Source: DATGPD01 sp031423015
GTDB lineage: Bacteria > Planctomycetota > UBA1135 > UBA2386
Length of the DNA: 64,000 nucleotides
Direction of reading: 5' to 3'
Assembly (NCBI GenBank): GCA_031423015.1
Contig: JANPER010000059.1
Location: 28,166-92,165, forward strand
In this document: piece by piece, positions 1 through 7,540 of the stretch
Layout: each line of letters begins with the position of its first letter
Numbering within the stretch: the stretch's first letter is position 1
Notes under the pieces: model-generated
What the model was told of the DNA's origin: nothing
Seen by the model: the letters and a program-made list of their open reading frames with translations, nothing else
Databases searched by the model: none
Made by a program: the position numbers and the translations under genes

Positions 1-442
1 GCGTCACGTCGCTCAACGAGGTCTGCGCCACCTTCATCGCCAGGTGGCGCCGCAGGTCCCGGTCCCAGGTCTTGTAGACGGTTCCCATGCCGCCTCGGCC
101 CAGCTCACCTTCCGACTCGTAACGGGATGCGTCCGCCGACCGCCGGCTGAGCCGCTGCAGCAGGTTGTCCGGCGCTTGGTTGGACAATGAGTGCCGCGGG
201 CTCCTCGTCAGATCGATGTCCTCGCGCGCCAGCTCCTCGAACTGCAGCGCGAGCCCCGGAGTGGTGACGTCACTGGTCTGTCGCACTCCCTGGAACTCAT
301 TCCAAGCGGCTTGCAGGTCCGACCTGAGTTCCGGGTGGGCCTGACACAGCGCCAGGAAACGGCCCAGCAGGTCCTTGGAACCGGGTTTTAGCAGCGCCGC
401 AAAGAGTGCGTTCGCCTGGGTCGAAGGGGACCCCGCGCTCAT
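1..442 (-). CDS. Serine/threonine protein kinase, N-terminal part (runs off left edge)
   Basis: The frame is open from an ATG at 442 down to the window edge, giving about 147 visible residues; the rest lies outside. The first 110 residues are a helical N-terminal extension. They are followed by the kinase glycine loop GELGRGGMGTVYK and the HLAMKV strand that carries the ATP-binding lysine, the standard start of a Hanks-type kinase. The family phosphorylates Ser/Thr on proteins, usually in signalling. The same frame is open upstream of 442, but there it translates a decayed peptidyl-tRNA hydrolase end, so the ATG at 442 is preferred. A second, broken copy of residues 50-100 lies at 1600-1758. 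Confidence 0.85.
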   Translation of the reverse strand, partial: MSAGSPSTQANALFAALLKPGSKDLLGRFLALCQAHPELRSDLQAAWNEFQGVRQTSDVTTPGLALQFEELAREDIDLTRSPRHSLSNQAPDNLLQRLSRRSADASRYESEGELGRGGMGTVYKTWDRDLRRHLAMKVAQTSLSDVT

Positions 443-472
443 AGACCAATGCACATGCGGCGAGTGTAGCAC

Positions 473-740
473 TCGCTGATCCGGACTCTGTGTTGCCCAC
501 CCGAGGGCAGGTACCAAGACCTTCGGTTCCACCGGCGGGAAGCGAGCCAGCACGTGATCCACGAGGGACACGGATGGTGTGCCTAACCGAGACGGAGACG
601 GGCGTAGTCCGGGGTCCCCAGGACGAGCTCGATGGATTTGAGAAGCGGTGCGGCGCGAGGGCGACCCAGCCGTGGCCGAACAGGCACAGGCGCAGTTGGA
701 TACGGTCGTGGAGCTGCCAGGCGAAACGTGCGCGTGGGCA
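473..740 (-). pseudogene. Decayed C-terminal part of peptidyl-tRNA hydrolase
   Basis: Two stretches in different frames match the conserved C-terminal half of Pth. LLKSIELVLGTPDYARLRLG ends in a TAG at about 583 and resembles the family segment GLKSI..LGT.DF.RLRIG. In the next frame VDHVLARFPPVEPKVL resembles the family segment DYVL..F. Upstream of the first stretch only a degenerate RIQLRL-like piece is left, and the N-terminal catalytic half is absent. The order and strand are correct for one gene with at least one frameshift and a missing 5' part. Pth recycles peptidyl-tRNA; a functional copy must exist elsewhere. The match was made by eye on short motifs, so the assignment is moderate. 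It fills the space between the kinase start and the DUF2238 gene. Confidence 0.5.
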
Positions 741-800
741 TCGCGACAGAACACACCGCCGACACGCGCCAGCCAAGCCTCATCGGGATAGGCTCGGGCG

Positions 801-1523
801 GTGCTGATTCCCCACCGTCGATACTTGGCGATCCTCGCCGTGCTGTTCGGTCTGTGGTGGATCGTGCTGGCGATCCACCCGCTCGATCGAAGCGCCTGGA
901 TGATGGAGAACTCGGTCTGCCTCGCGGGCATTGCTTGCATCGCGGCGTTGCATCGCCGCCTGCTGCTGTCACGCGTCTCCTACACCCTGATCTTCGTCTT
1001 CTCGTGCCTGCACCTCGTGGGCGCGCACTACACGTACTCGATGGTGCCCTACGACGCGTGGTACGAGAGCTTGACGGGAAGCACGTTCAACAGCCTCGTC
1101 GGTTGGCAGCGGAACAACTTCGACCGCGTCCTACATTTTTTGTACGGCCTGTGCCTCGCCTATCCCATCCGCGAACTGTTCCTGCGCGTGGTCAACGTGC
1201 GCGGCTTCTGGGGCTACTTCCTGCCGCTCGACCTGACGATGTCGACGTCGATGCTCTTCGAACTGCTCGAGTGGGCCACGGTCGTCGTCTTCAGCAGCGA
1301 TCTCAGCCAGTCCTATCTCGGCACGCAGGGCGACGAGTGGGATGCACACAAGGACATGGCACTGGCGAGCCTTGGCGCCGTCATCACGATGGGCATCACC
1401 GGCGTCGTGAACTGGCGTTTCCAGCGCGACTTCGCCAGGGAGTGGGGGGAGAGCCTCCGTGTGAAACACAAGGCCCCGCTCGGGGAGGATTCTCTGGCCC
1501 GCATGGCCAAGAAGCCGAAGTGA
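801..1523 (+). CDS. DUF2238 (YjdF-like) integral membrane protein
   Basis: The 240-aa product is hydrophobic, with about six membrane helices (roughly residues 8-26, 40-58, 62-80, 110-130, 145-170 and 185-205). The HLVGAHYTYS segment, the NFDRVLHFLYG segment and the following Arg-Glu pair are hallmarks of the DUF2238/YjdF family. Its function is unknown. The last 30 residues are basic and probably cytoplasmic. The start is GTG at 801; no ATG lies closer to the conserved region and no strong Shine-Dalgarno site is visible. Both neighbours are gene remnants on the opposite strand, so no operon context helps. Confidence 0.85.
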   Translation: MLIPHRRYLAILAVLFGLWWIVLAIHPLDRSAWMMENSVCLAGIACIAALHRRLLLSRVSYTLIFVFSCLHLVGAHYTYSMVPYDAWYESLTGSTFNSLVGWQRNNFDRVLHFLYGLCLAYPIRELFLRVVNVRGFWGYFLPLDLTMSTSMLFELLEWATVVVFSSDLSQSYLGTQGDEWDAHKDMALASLGAVITMGITGVVNWRFQRDFAREWGESLRVKHKAPLGEDSLARMAKKPK

Positions 1524-1599
1524 GTGAGACTAGGGCCTTGGTTATTGCAGCGCCTCGTCGACCACCTCGATCACCCGCCGTGGCCAGGGAGGTTTCCCG

Positions 1600-1758
1600 C
1601 CGGTTGAGCCGCTGCAACAGGTTATCCGGCGCATGATCGGGCCACGGTGGCCTCACCCGGTTCGTCAGTTTGATGTCCTCGCGAGCAAGCTCCTCGAACT
1701 GCAGCGCGAACCCCGGTGTCGTGACGTCACTGGCCTGTCGCACTCCCTGGAACTCATT
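1600..1758 (-). pseudogene. Remnant of a kinase N-terminal region (copy of 142-301)
   Basis: About 158 bp align with 142-301 of the kinase gene at the left edge, on the same strand. The peptide SDVTTPGFALQFEELARED differs from the kinase by one residue, and LLQRLNRR corresponds to LLQRLSRR. Homology begins near 1600, just before where the glycine loop would follow, and stops sharply at 1758. No kinase domain follows. This is a dead fragment, by duplication or by residual homology of a deleted paralogue. Confidence 0.75.
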
Positions 1759-2300
1759 GACAACGCTGAATCTGCGGTGAAGGTCACCGCCGCGCCGGCC
1801 ACCCTGTGGCCCCGTGTGTCGACGACCGACACCAAGATCGGCACCGGCCGGGCCAAGCGCACGTCGCCGAGGTCGCGCGTCGCCTCGCCACGCGGCACCG
1901 ACAAGGCTGCGTTGGCCCGGTCAGGCGCGTGGAACGTGATCGCCATCCCAAAGGGTGAGGTGTCCGGCGGCGGCGCAAAGACGAAGCTGCCATCCGCCGC
2001 CGAGGTGGTGGTGAGCGGCTGCTTCGCGACTCGCTGCCACGCCGCGAGTTCGTCGGGAGTTGCTGGGAACGGTTGCTGCCAGCGCGCATCGATCGCGCAG
2101 CCGCCGATCGGTGCGCCCGACTCGCGCGCGACGCAACGTCCGTGCAGGCCGCGGCGCGGCTCGACGATCTCGACACGGATGGGGCTGGCGTCGGCCACGA
2201 TCGCAGTGGTGCTGGCTGCCGGCGCCATCGTGCTCGCTGGCACGCTGAGGCTCACCGAGGCCGGTAGCGCGACGAGGTCGATCGGCACTCGCCGCGTCGC
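1759..2300 (-). pseudogene. Fragment of a carboxypeptidase-regulatory-like (Ig-like) domain protein
   Basis: On the minus strand this reads continuously for about 180 residues in the style of repeated carboxypeptidase-regulatory-like beta-sandwiches: HGRCVARESGAPIGGC, then AADGSFVFAPPP, then SVVDTRGHRVAGAAVTF. The GRxxxxxxGxPxxG and DGxFxF spacing is typical of such domains in large secreted proteins. No start or stop belongs to it. Upstream it abuts the truncated methyltransferase in another frame, and downstream it runs into the kinase remnant at 1758. It is therefore an internal piece cut at both ends. Confidence 0.6.
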
Positions 2301-2970
2301 GTAGAACGCCACACATGCGCTCGGCCGCCTCGCGGCTCGGCGCCCAGTAGGTGATGTGCGGGTCGATCGCACCGTGGAAGATGCCGTAGCTGACGTTCTC
2401 GACGGAGAGATCGCACGAGCAGCCGAAGACGAAGCGCCCGGACGGCTTCAAGCAGCGGCGAATACTTTCGAGCGCGCGCACGGGGTCGCTCAGGTGCTGC
2501 AGCAGGTTGCAGCAGTAGGCGAGATCGAACTCCCCGGGCATGCGATCGCCGAGTTCGTACACGGTGCAGCGTCGCTTCTCCACCCTTGATGCGTAGACCT
2601 CATGCGCGAGCGCGAACCCGGCTTCGAGTTCTTCCCAGTCGATCCGCTCGAGTTCTGCAGCCGTGTGCCGGGCGCGCAACTCTTCGCGGTACCAGGCAGG
2701 GAAGTCGTGATCCAACACGTGCTGCAGGTCGAGCGCCACGACGAGATCCGCGCCAAGATTCTCGAAGTGGAACGCGAACTGTCCGTTCGATGCGCCGACG
2801 TCGATCACCCGCATGCCCGCCAGCGACGCCGGAAAACCGAACTCCGGCACGAACGGTCGCATGTCGAAGTAGCCCGGTGTCTCGACTCCCTCGGCGAGTT
2901 CGAGCGTGTGGTACCAGATCGGCACCTCGGCGATCCTCCGCGCCAACTCATGCCGAGCCATCCGCATCAT
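2300..2970 (-). pseudogene. SAM-dependent methyltransferase, CmoB/DUF1698-like, truncated at the 3' end
   Basis: About 220 residues are visible from ATG 2970 (MMRMARHELARR; an upstream start at 3015 is also possible). The SAM-binding motif GMRVIDVGASNGQFAFHFE, the acidic strand-2 end VVALDLQ and the motif FDLAYCCNLLQHLSDP are intact. The arrangement IPWYHTLEL-like then GYFD resembles tRNA mo5U34 methyltransferase-related proteins, whose usual length is 270-320 aa. After SREAAERMCGVL the frame runs into antisense-like residues of the adjoining carboxypeptidase-regulatory fragment with no normal C-terminus. The gene is thus probably broken near 2300, although a fused ORF continues to 1921. The true tRNA substrate is not shown by the sequence. 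Confidence 0.65.
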
Positions 2971-3280
2971 CGCCGAAACTATAGCCGACCGATCCGCAGT
3001 GATCGTCGAGGCCACGGCGTGCGCGCGGCGACTTGTTACGCTGAGAGAGGGGGCCGCTGAACGTCGTGCCGAAAGAACTCGGTGCGCGCGCCGCCCGCAA
3101 GTGGCGCGCCGTGGGGACGCGGTGTGTCGACGACGTCGGCGTCAGCAGTTGTCGGCGACGTCGAGCCATCGCTGCTATTCTGTGCCCGATCAGCCATGCC
3201 TACTCCCCCGCATCGAGGCTGGCGCGCATTGGCGCGGCATTCACTCTAGTCACCACCGCCGAGCCTGAGGAGGAGGACCC
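2971..3280. other. Divergent intergenic region
   Basis: About 310 bases lie between the start of the methyltransferase remnant (minus) and the opening of the radical SAM frame (plus). No conserved peptide is seen in any frame. At 3268-3277 the plus strand carries a run of GAGG repeats that is a strong Shine-Dalgarno-like sequence. It sits just after the in-frame TGA at 3266-3268 and directly before an ATT codon at 3281 that could start the radical SAM gene. Confidence 0.5.
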
Positions 3281-3385
3281 ATTCACGACGCACGACCCCA
3301 CCTCGCCCGTACAAGAACGAGTCGGCAGCTCCCGGCCGACCACGCGTCGGCAAAGGCGGAGAACAGTCGCCTCCTTCGCGAAGAC

Positions 3386-5509
3386 GTGGCGGCGCGCCGC
3401 ACCACGTACCGCGGACTGCCCGAGGTCGTCACCCTCAACCACTCGGACATCTGCAATCTGCGCTGCATCATGTGCCAGCGCAGCCTCGGTCAGGGCAAGC
3501 ACCGGCTCGACGAACGGGTGCTGGAGCACGTCACGCGCGAACTGTTCCCAACCGCACGCAAGGCGGTCCTGACGACTGCGGGCGGGGACCCATTGGCCGT
3601 CGACTTCGAGTTCATGCTCGAGAGGGCCCTTCGCTTCGACGTGCGCCTCGACGTCGTCACCAACGGGCTCCTGCTCTCGCGCGAAACGTACCGGCACGCC
3701 CGCCCCGTACTCGATCACCTGAACGTGTCGCTCGACAGCCACGTGCCGGCGGTCTACGAGCGGATCCGCGCCGGATCCTCGTTCGACCGCGTGTGGCGCA
3801 ACCTCGAACATCTGGCGCAGGAGCGCCGTGCAGCACCCGACGACGTGCTGTTCTCGATCAGCGCCGTCGTGATGAAGTCGAACCTGCCACACCTCGCCGA
3901 TTTCATCCGCGCGGTGCAGCCGCTGCGGCCCGACGGCATCGTGCTGCAACAGTTGCGGCACGAGGAGAAGCCGACGCTGGACGAAGAACCGAGCGGCACC
4001 TTCTCCGCCGACGAGATTCGTCACTACCTCGACGCCGCCGTGCGCACCGCGCAAGCCGTTGGCGCCAACCTGTTCCTGAGCGAGTTCCGTCGGCCCAACG
4101 TCCTGTCGTCGCCACCGCGAGCGAAGATCCCGATGACGCTCGAGGGTCACGGTCTGTGCTGGTTCCTCGCCCAGAACTTCAACGTGATGTACACGGGCGA
4201 AGTCTTCCCGTGCTGCATTCCGACCGACTTCTGTCTCGGCGATGTGCGCTACGAAGACCCGGTCGAGATCTGGAACGGCGAACCGTTCCGCCGGCTGCGC
4301 AGCGAGCATCTGACTGGCAGAGGCAACTTGTTCTGCTCGGGCTGCATGCACGCGCCGCACCTCGCGGCCGACCCTGACGAGGAACGGGTTGCGGCGGAAC
4401 GCCTGCGGCGCGCCAAGTCCTTCGAGGCCGAGAGCGAGCGGCGGCGGGCGATCGAAGACCTGCACCGCCGACCGATCTACGCGGCTGACCTACCGCTCGT
4501 CGGGCGCTGCGATGGTGGTTTCATCGACTCGCGGCCTTGTGTGCACGTGGCGACGGAGTGGGTCGGTGTGGACACGGCGGTCCGCACGCAGGCGGGCGTG
4601 CTCGCCATCCGCGCTGGACTGCTCGAGGAGCGCTGTGCCAACGCCGCGCCGGGGCAGCGCGTGGATCTCACGGCATTCGCTGGCGGCAAGCAGGGGACGT
4701 GCATGCATGCGCTCGCGGACGGCGCGACCTTGATCGGGTTCGAACAAGGAGGTGCGTTGCTGCGCGTCGATGGCACGTCGATCCACCGCGTGCTCGAGCT
4801 GTCCGACATCCGCTCGTTCGTCCGCACAGCCGGCGTGGCCACCGCGCGCGATGGCTCAATCTGGGTCGGCGAGTACGGCGTCTTCCCCGGCGCGCGGTGC
4901 GCATGGCTGTATCGCAGCACGGACGGTGGACGCACGTTCGCCGCCGTCACCCGCTTCGCCGAAGCCCGCCACGTCCATCGGGTGCTTGCACTGGCCGACG
5001 GTGCGATCGCCGTCACGACGGGCGACCTCGCCGCAGAACGCCGCCTCTACCGAGGCGACGGATCGAGCGACTTCACGTGCGTGTCACCCGGCTGGTCGGG
5101 TTTCTTCGCGGCGCTCGAGCGGGACGGCGCATGCCACTTCGGTACCGAGCTGATGCACCGCAACGGACTCCTGATCTACCCGCGGGGCCTCGACGCAACA
5201 CCCGAGTATCGCCCGTTCCCCGATGCACTCGACCTGCAAGTGCGGAGCATCACCGCGCTCGACGACGGCACGCTGCTGGCGTTGCTCGGCATGGACCTCG
5301 ATCTGGTCGAACAACGCGCCGGCCGACGACCGACGCTGCTCGCCTCCGACGATGGCGGCCACCGCTGGAGCGTCGTGCACCGCTTCGCCGAGGACTGGAG
5401 CGACGAACCGGAAGACCTCATCCCGCTCACTGGGGGGCGGGTCTGGGCCATCGGCCCCGACACCAACCACACGCTCGACCTCGCCGTCCGCGGTGGGCTG
5501 AGCTTCTGA
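3386..5509 (+). CDS. Radical SAM/SPASM protein fused to a C-terminal sialidase-like propeller
   Basis: Residues 1-330 are a radical SAM enzyme. DICNLRCIMC gives the CxxxCxxC cluster (residues 23, 27, 30) that binds the 4Fe-4S of SAM chemistry, and GEVFPCCIP plus CSGCMH near 270-320 form a SPASM-type auxiliary cluster region. Residues 380-707 have repeating DGG(R/H)-like and aspartate-box-like units (STDGGRTF, SDDGGHRW), as in BNR/sialidase-like beta-propellers. Both parts are in one uninterrupted frame, 707 aa from GTG 3386. The frame is open back to 3269 and reads a plausible N-terminus. A start at ATT 3281 behind a strong GAGGAGGA site would add 35 residues. SPASM enzymes commonly modify peptides or anchor maturation; the substrate here is unknown. 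Reading frame and composition show no break at the fusion point. Confidence 0.85.
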   Translation: MAARRTTYRGLPEVVTLNHSDICNLRCIMCQRSLGQGKHRLDERVLEHVTRELFPTARKAVLTTAGGDPLAVDFEFMLERALRFDVRLDVVTNGLLLSRETYRHARPVLDHLNVSLDSHVPAVYERIRAGSSFDRVWRNLEHLAQERRAAPDDVLFSISAVVMKSNLPHLADFIRAVQPLRPDGIVLQQLRHEEKPTLDEEPSGTFSADEIRHYLDAAVRTAQAVGANLFLSEFRRPNVLSSPPRAKIPMTLEGHGLCWFLAQNFNVMYTGEVFPCCIPTDFCLGDVRYEDPVEIWNGEPFRRLRSEHLTGRGNLFCSGCMHAPHLAADPDEERVAAERLRRAKSFEAESERRRAIEDLHRRPIYAADLPLVGRCDGGFIDSRPCVHVATEWVGVDTAVRTQAGVLAIRAGLLEERCANAAPGQRVDLTAFAGGKQGTCMHALADGATLIGFEQGGALLRVDGTSIHRVLELSDIRSFVRTAGVATARDGSIWVGEYGVFPGARCAWLYRSTDGGRTFAAVTRFAEARHVHRVLALADGAIAVTTGDLAAERRLYRGDGSSDFTCVSPGWSGFFAALERDGACHFGTELMHRNGLLIYPRGLDATPEYRPFPDALDLQVRSITALDDGTLLALLGMDLDLVEQRAGRRPTLLASDDGGHRWSVVHRFAEDWSDEPEDLIPLTGGRVWAIGPDTNHTLDLAVRGGLSF

Positions 5510-5539
5510 GACGCGTGTACTTGATCGAAGTCCTCCAGC

Positions 5540-5730
5540 ATCCGCGATCCGTCCGCCGCGGGCGGTGTGCGGGTCCAAACCTGGACCTACCCGACCTCGA
5601 CCGACTGCATCCAGTGCCACACCGCCGCCGCCGGGCACGTGCTCGGGCTGAACACGCCGCAGTTCAATCGGCCGCTGCGGCCGACGCCGATCAACCAGCT
5701 CGATCTGCTGGCACACATGGGGTACCTCGA
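5540..5730 (+). pseudogene. Fragment of a dehydrogenase-linked cytochrome domain
   Basis: About 60 residues read WTYPTSTDCIQCHTAAAG, then VLGLNT, NQLDLLAHMGYLD. The CIQCH haem c site and the YPS..DC..CH...A..VLGL pattern match the C-terminal domain found behind PQQ- or sorbosone-dehydrogenase-like secreted planctomycete proteins. No start codon, signal peptide or stop belongs to it. The left edge falls 30 bp after the stop of the radical SAM gene, and the right edge meets the antisense protease fragment near 5735. It is a dead internal fragment. Confidence 0.6.
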
Positions 5731-5737
5731 CCAGTCG

Positions 5738-6287
5738 ATCGGCACTCAGATTGCCGACCTTGCCGCGCAGCTCGCCGTCGCTGTACGCCGCAAGGCCGAA
5801 CGTACCGACGCGCGTGCCGTAGGCCGGACCACTGCGCAGCAAAATAGCGCCGTAGTCGTAGTCGCTGTTGCGGCTCGTGATCCAACCGACGACCGAACGC
5901 AGGTCGCTCTGCGTCGAGCGGAGGTAGGGCTCGGCCGCGCCGTTGCGCCCCGGGATCACGGTAATGCTGCGCGCAAAGCCGCCGTGGTCGTGGATGAACA
6001 CGCAGTGCCCCGCCGTCACTACCAAGCGTGGGCCTGCGAGCCACCCGGTGCCAATCCAGCGCATACTGTCGGCCGCGGTGATCAGCAGGGAGCAGATCGA
6101 ACGCCACGGAACGGCGCGGGAACTCGAGAATCGCGTGCGGATCGATGGGGATCGACTGCACAGACTCCTGAGTGAACGTCCGCGCGGAGCGATGACCGCC
6201 AAACAACGACGTCAAGACCGCCATGCGACCGGCTGCTCCCGTGCGCCGGCCGTCGAGCAGGCTCGAACGCGGCACGAACGTGCTAGC
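5738..6287 (-). pseudogene. V8-like trypsin-fold serine protease, frameshifted and truncated
   Basis: The peptide WIGTGWLAGPRLVVTAGHCV contains the catalytic His, and DYDYGAILL contains the catalytic Asp of a glutamyl-endopeptidase-like (V8-type) protease. The region with the catalytic Ser is missing because the fragment ends near 5738. The N-terminal part (SLFGGHRSARTFTQESVQSI) is in another frame. The shift lies around 6105-6120, where one frame stops making sense and AVPWRSICSLLITAADS begins in the next. No start codon is convincing. The gene has lost one catalytic residue, its frame and both ends. Confidence 0.7.
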
Positions 6288-6297
6288 CGCGCCGCGC

Positions 6298-6834
6298 TAG
6301 CGCGGCGTGCGTACGACGACGACCACCGAGCCGTTCCACGACAGACCCTCGCGCCGGGCGCGCGCGAGCAACGCCGCGGCCTGCTGCCGTTCGGGCGCGT
6401 TCGCCGGCAAGTCGTCGAGCGTCTCGTCGAACTCGGCGCGCAGGTGCTCGGGGTCGCGGGCGCGCCAGTAGAGATGATGCTCGACATCGACGTCGCCGGG
6501 CAGAATCGACGGCAGCTCGCGGAGCGCGGCGCCGGGGGTCGGCGAGGTGATGCAACACGTGCCGCAGGGTCACCCAGTCGTACTCGCCGTCGCTGGCGGG
6601 CAAGTCCGTCGCGTCCGCGGCGACCGCACGCAGACCGCTCTGCACCAACGCGGCGAGGGCGTGCGCATCCTGTTCGACGCCGGTGGCCGCGATGCCGGCA
6701 GCCGCGGCGGCCGCGAGCAGTTCGCCCACGCCACAGCCGACATCGAGCACTGAGGCTGGGCGCAGGGCTAGCACGCGTTCGATGAACCGATCGCGCAGCA
6801 GACGTCGGTGCTGTTCTCGAGGGGTTACGCGCAT
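6298..6834 (-). pseudogene. Class I SAM methyltransferase with a frameshift in a G5/C5 run
   Basis: From ATG 6834 the protein starts MRVTPREQHRRLLRDRF and has the SAM motif VLDVGCGVGELL, the acidic residue in GVEQD and the motif YDWVTLRHVLHHLADP. At the run of five G on the plus strand (6534-6538) the frame fails. Dropping one base restores a sensible C-terminus (ELPSILPGDVDVEHHLYW ... SWNGSVVVVRTPR) ending at the TAG at 6298-6300. Restored length is about 178 aa, a small methyltransferase of unknown substrate. The single-base homopolymer lesion may be a sequencing error, so the gene may be intact in the organism. Confidence 0.7.
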
Positions 6835-6929
6835 GGTCGTGGTGAGCAAGCGTCAGTCGGTCCAAGGTGCCGTCGATCGGTCCGCACTGGCGCTGACCTT
6901 CATCATCCGCGACAGTGCGGGACAGGAAC

Positions 6930-7532
6930 ATGACGAACACGCCCACGGCGGCGCGCGATGCGGCGGTCGCTCTTGCACAGTCAGACAATCGCCGTGCCGA
7001 AGCCATGGCGAGCGCGATCGAAGACCCGTGGTTTCGCGCGCAGGCGCTGGCCTGGGTCGCGCGCTACGCAGCCGACACCGACGTGTCGCGCGTGAGCCAG
7101 TCAGCATTGACGGCGGCGGCGGACAACGACGACGCAACTCGCCAAGCCGCCGCCTCGGCGTGGGTCCTGCGCGCGTTGATGGAGCGCGACCGGCGCGAAG
7201 AGGCGCTCGCCATGTTGGAGATGGTGTTGCACACCGTGCCGCGGATCACATCCGCGGCGAGCCGCAGCGACGCGCTCTTCCTGCTGTTGCAGGCGATGTT
7301 CGACAGCAGCGAAGAGATCCGGCGCAGCCTGCTCTTCGCGCTCGCCACCATCTACGACGACGACCAGCACTGGCGCATCGAACGCAACTACCGCGATGCG
7401 CTGGTGATGATGAAGGCCGTGGATCCGGCGTTCGTGCAACGCATGGCGCAGGGCCGCAGCGACGCTCAGCGCAGCAAGCTCGAACGCGCGCTCGCCGAGG
7501 ACACGTGCGAGCCGCGGACGTTCTTCTGGTGA
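6930..7532 (+). CDS. Alpha-helical hypothetical protein
   Basis: The product has 200 residues, almost all predicted helical, with repeated A-rich pairs of helices (for example WFRAQALAWVARYAA and WVLRALMERDRREEAL) spaced about 35-40 residues, like TPR/HEAT-type solenoids. It has no signal peptide, membrane segment or catalytic motif. The start is the ATG at 6930, preceded closely by AGGAAC; a GTG at 6915 is possible. The gene diverges from the methyltransferase remnant and converges on the thioredoxin-like gene, with only 8 bp between the two stops. The function is unknown. Confidence 0.75.
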   Translation: MTNTPTAARDAAVALAQSDNRRAEAMASAIEDPWFRAQALAWVARYAADTDVSRVSQSALTAAADNDDATRQAAASAWVLRALMERDRREEALAMLEMVLHTVPRITSAASRSDALFLLLQAMFDSSEEIRRSLLFALATIYDDDQHWRIERNYRDALVMMKAVDPAFVQRMAQGRSDAQRSKLERALAEDTCEPRTFFW

Positions 7533-7540
7533 GCGTCATC

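Noticed and set aside
3200..4465. 421-aa minus-strand ORF opposite the radical SAM gene.
   Set aside because: No domain motif; it mirrors the codon bias of the plus-strand gene.
2277..5747. The same 14-mer GTCGATCGGCACTC occurs at 2277-2290 and 5734-5747, both near fragment junctions, suggesting a shared recombination site.
   Set aside because: In a 64-kb GC-rich window dozens of matching 14-mer pairs are expected by chance, and the flanks do not match.
6290..6307. Perfect 18-bp palindrome CGCCGCGCTAGCGCGGCG at the end of the methyltransferase gene, possible terminator.
   Set aside because: About one such palindrome is expected by chance at this GC content, it contains the stop codon, and no T-run follows.
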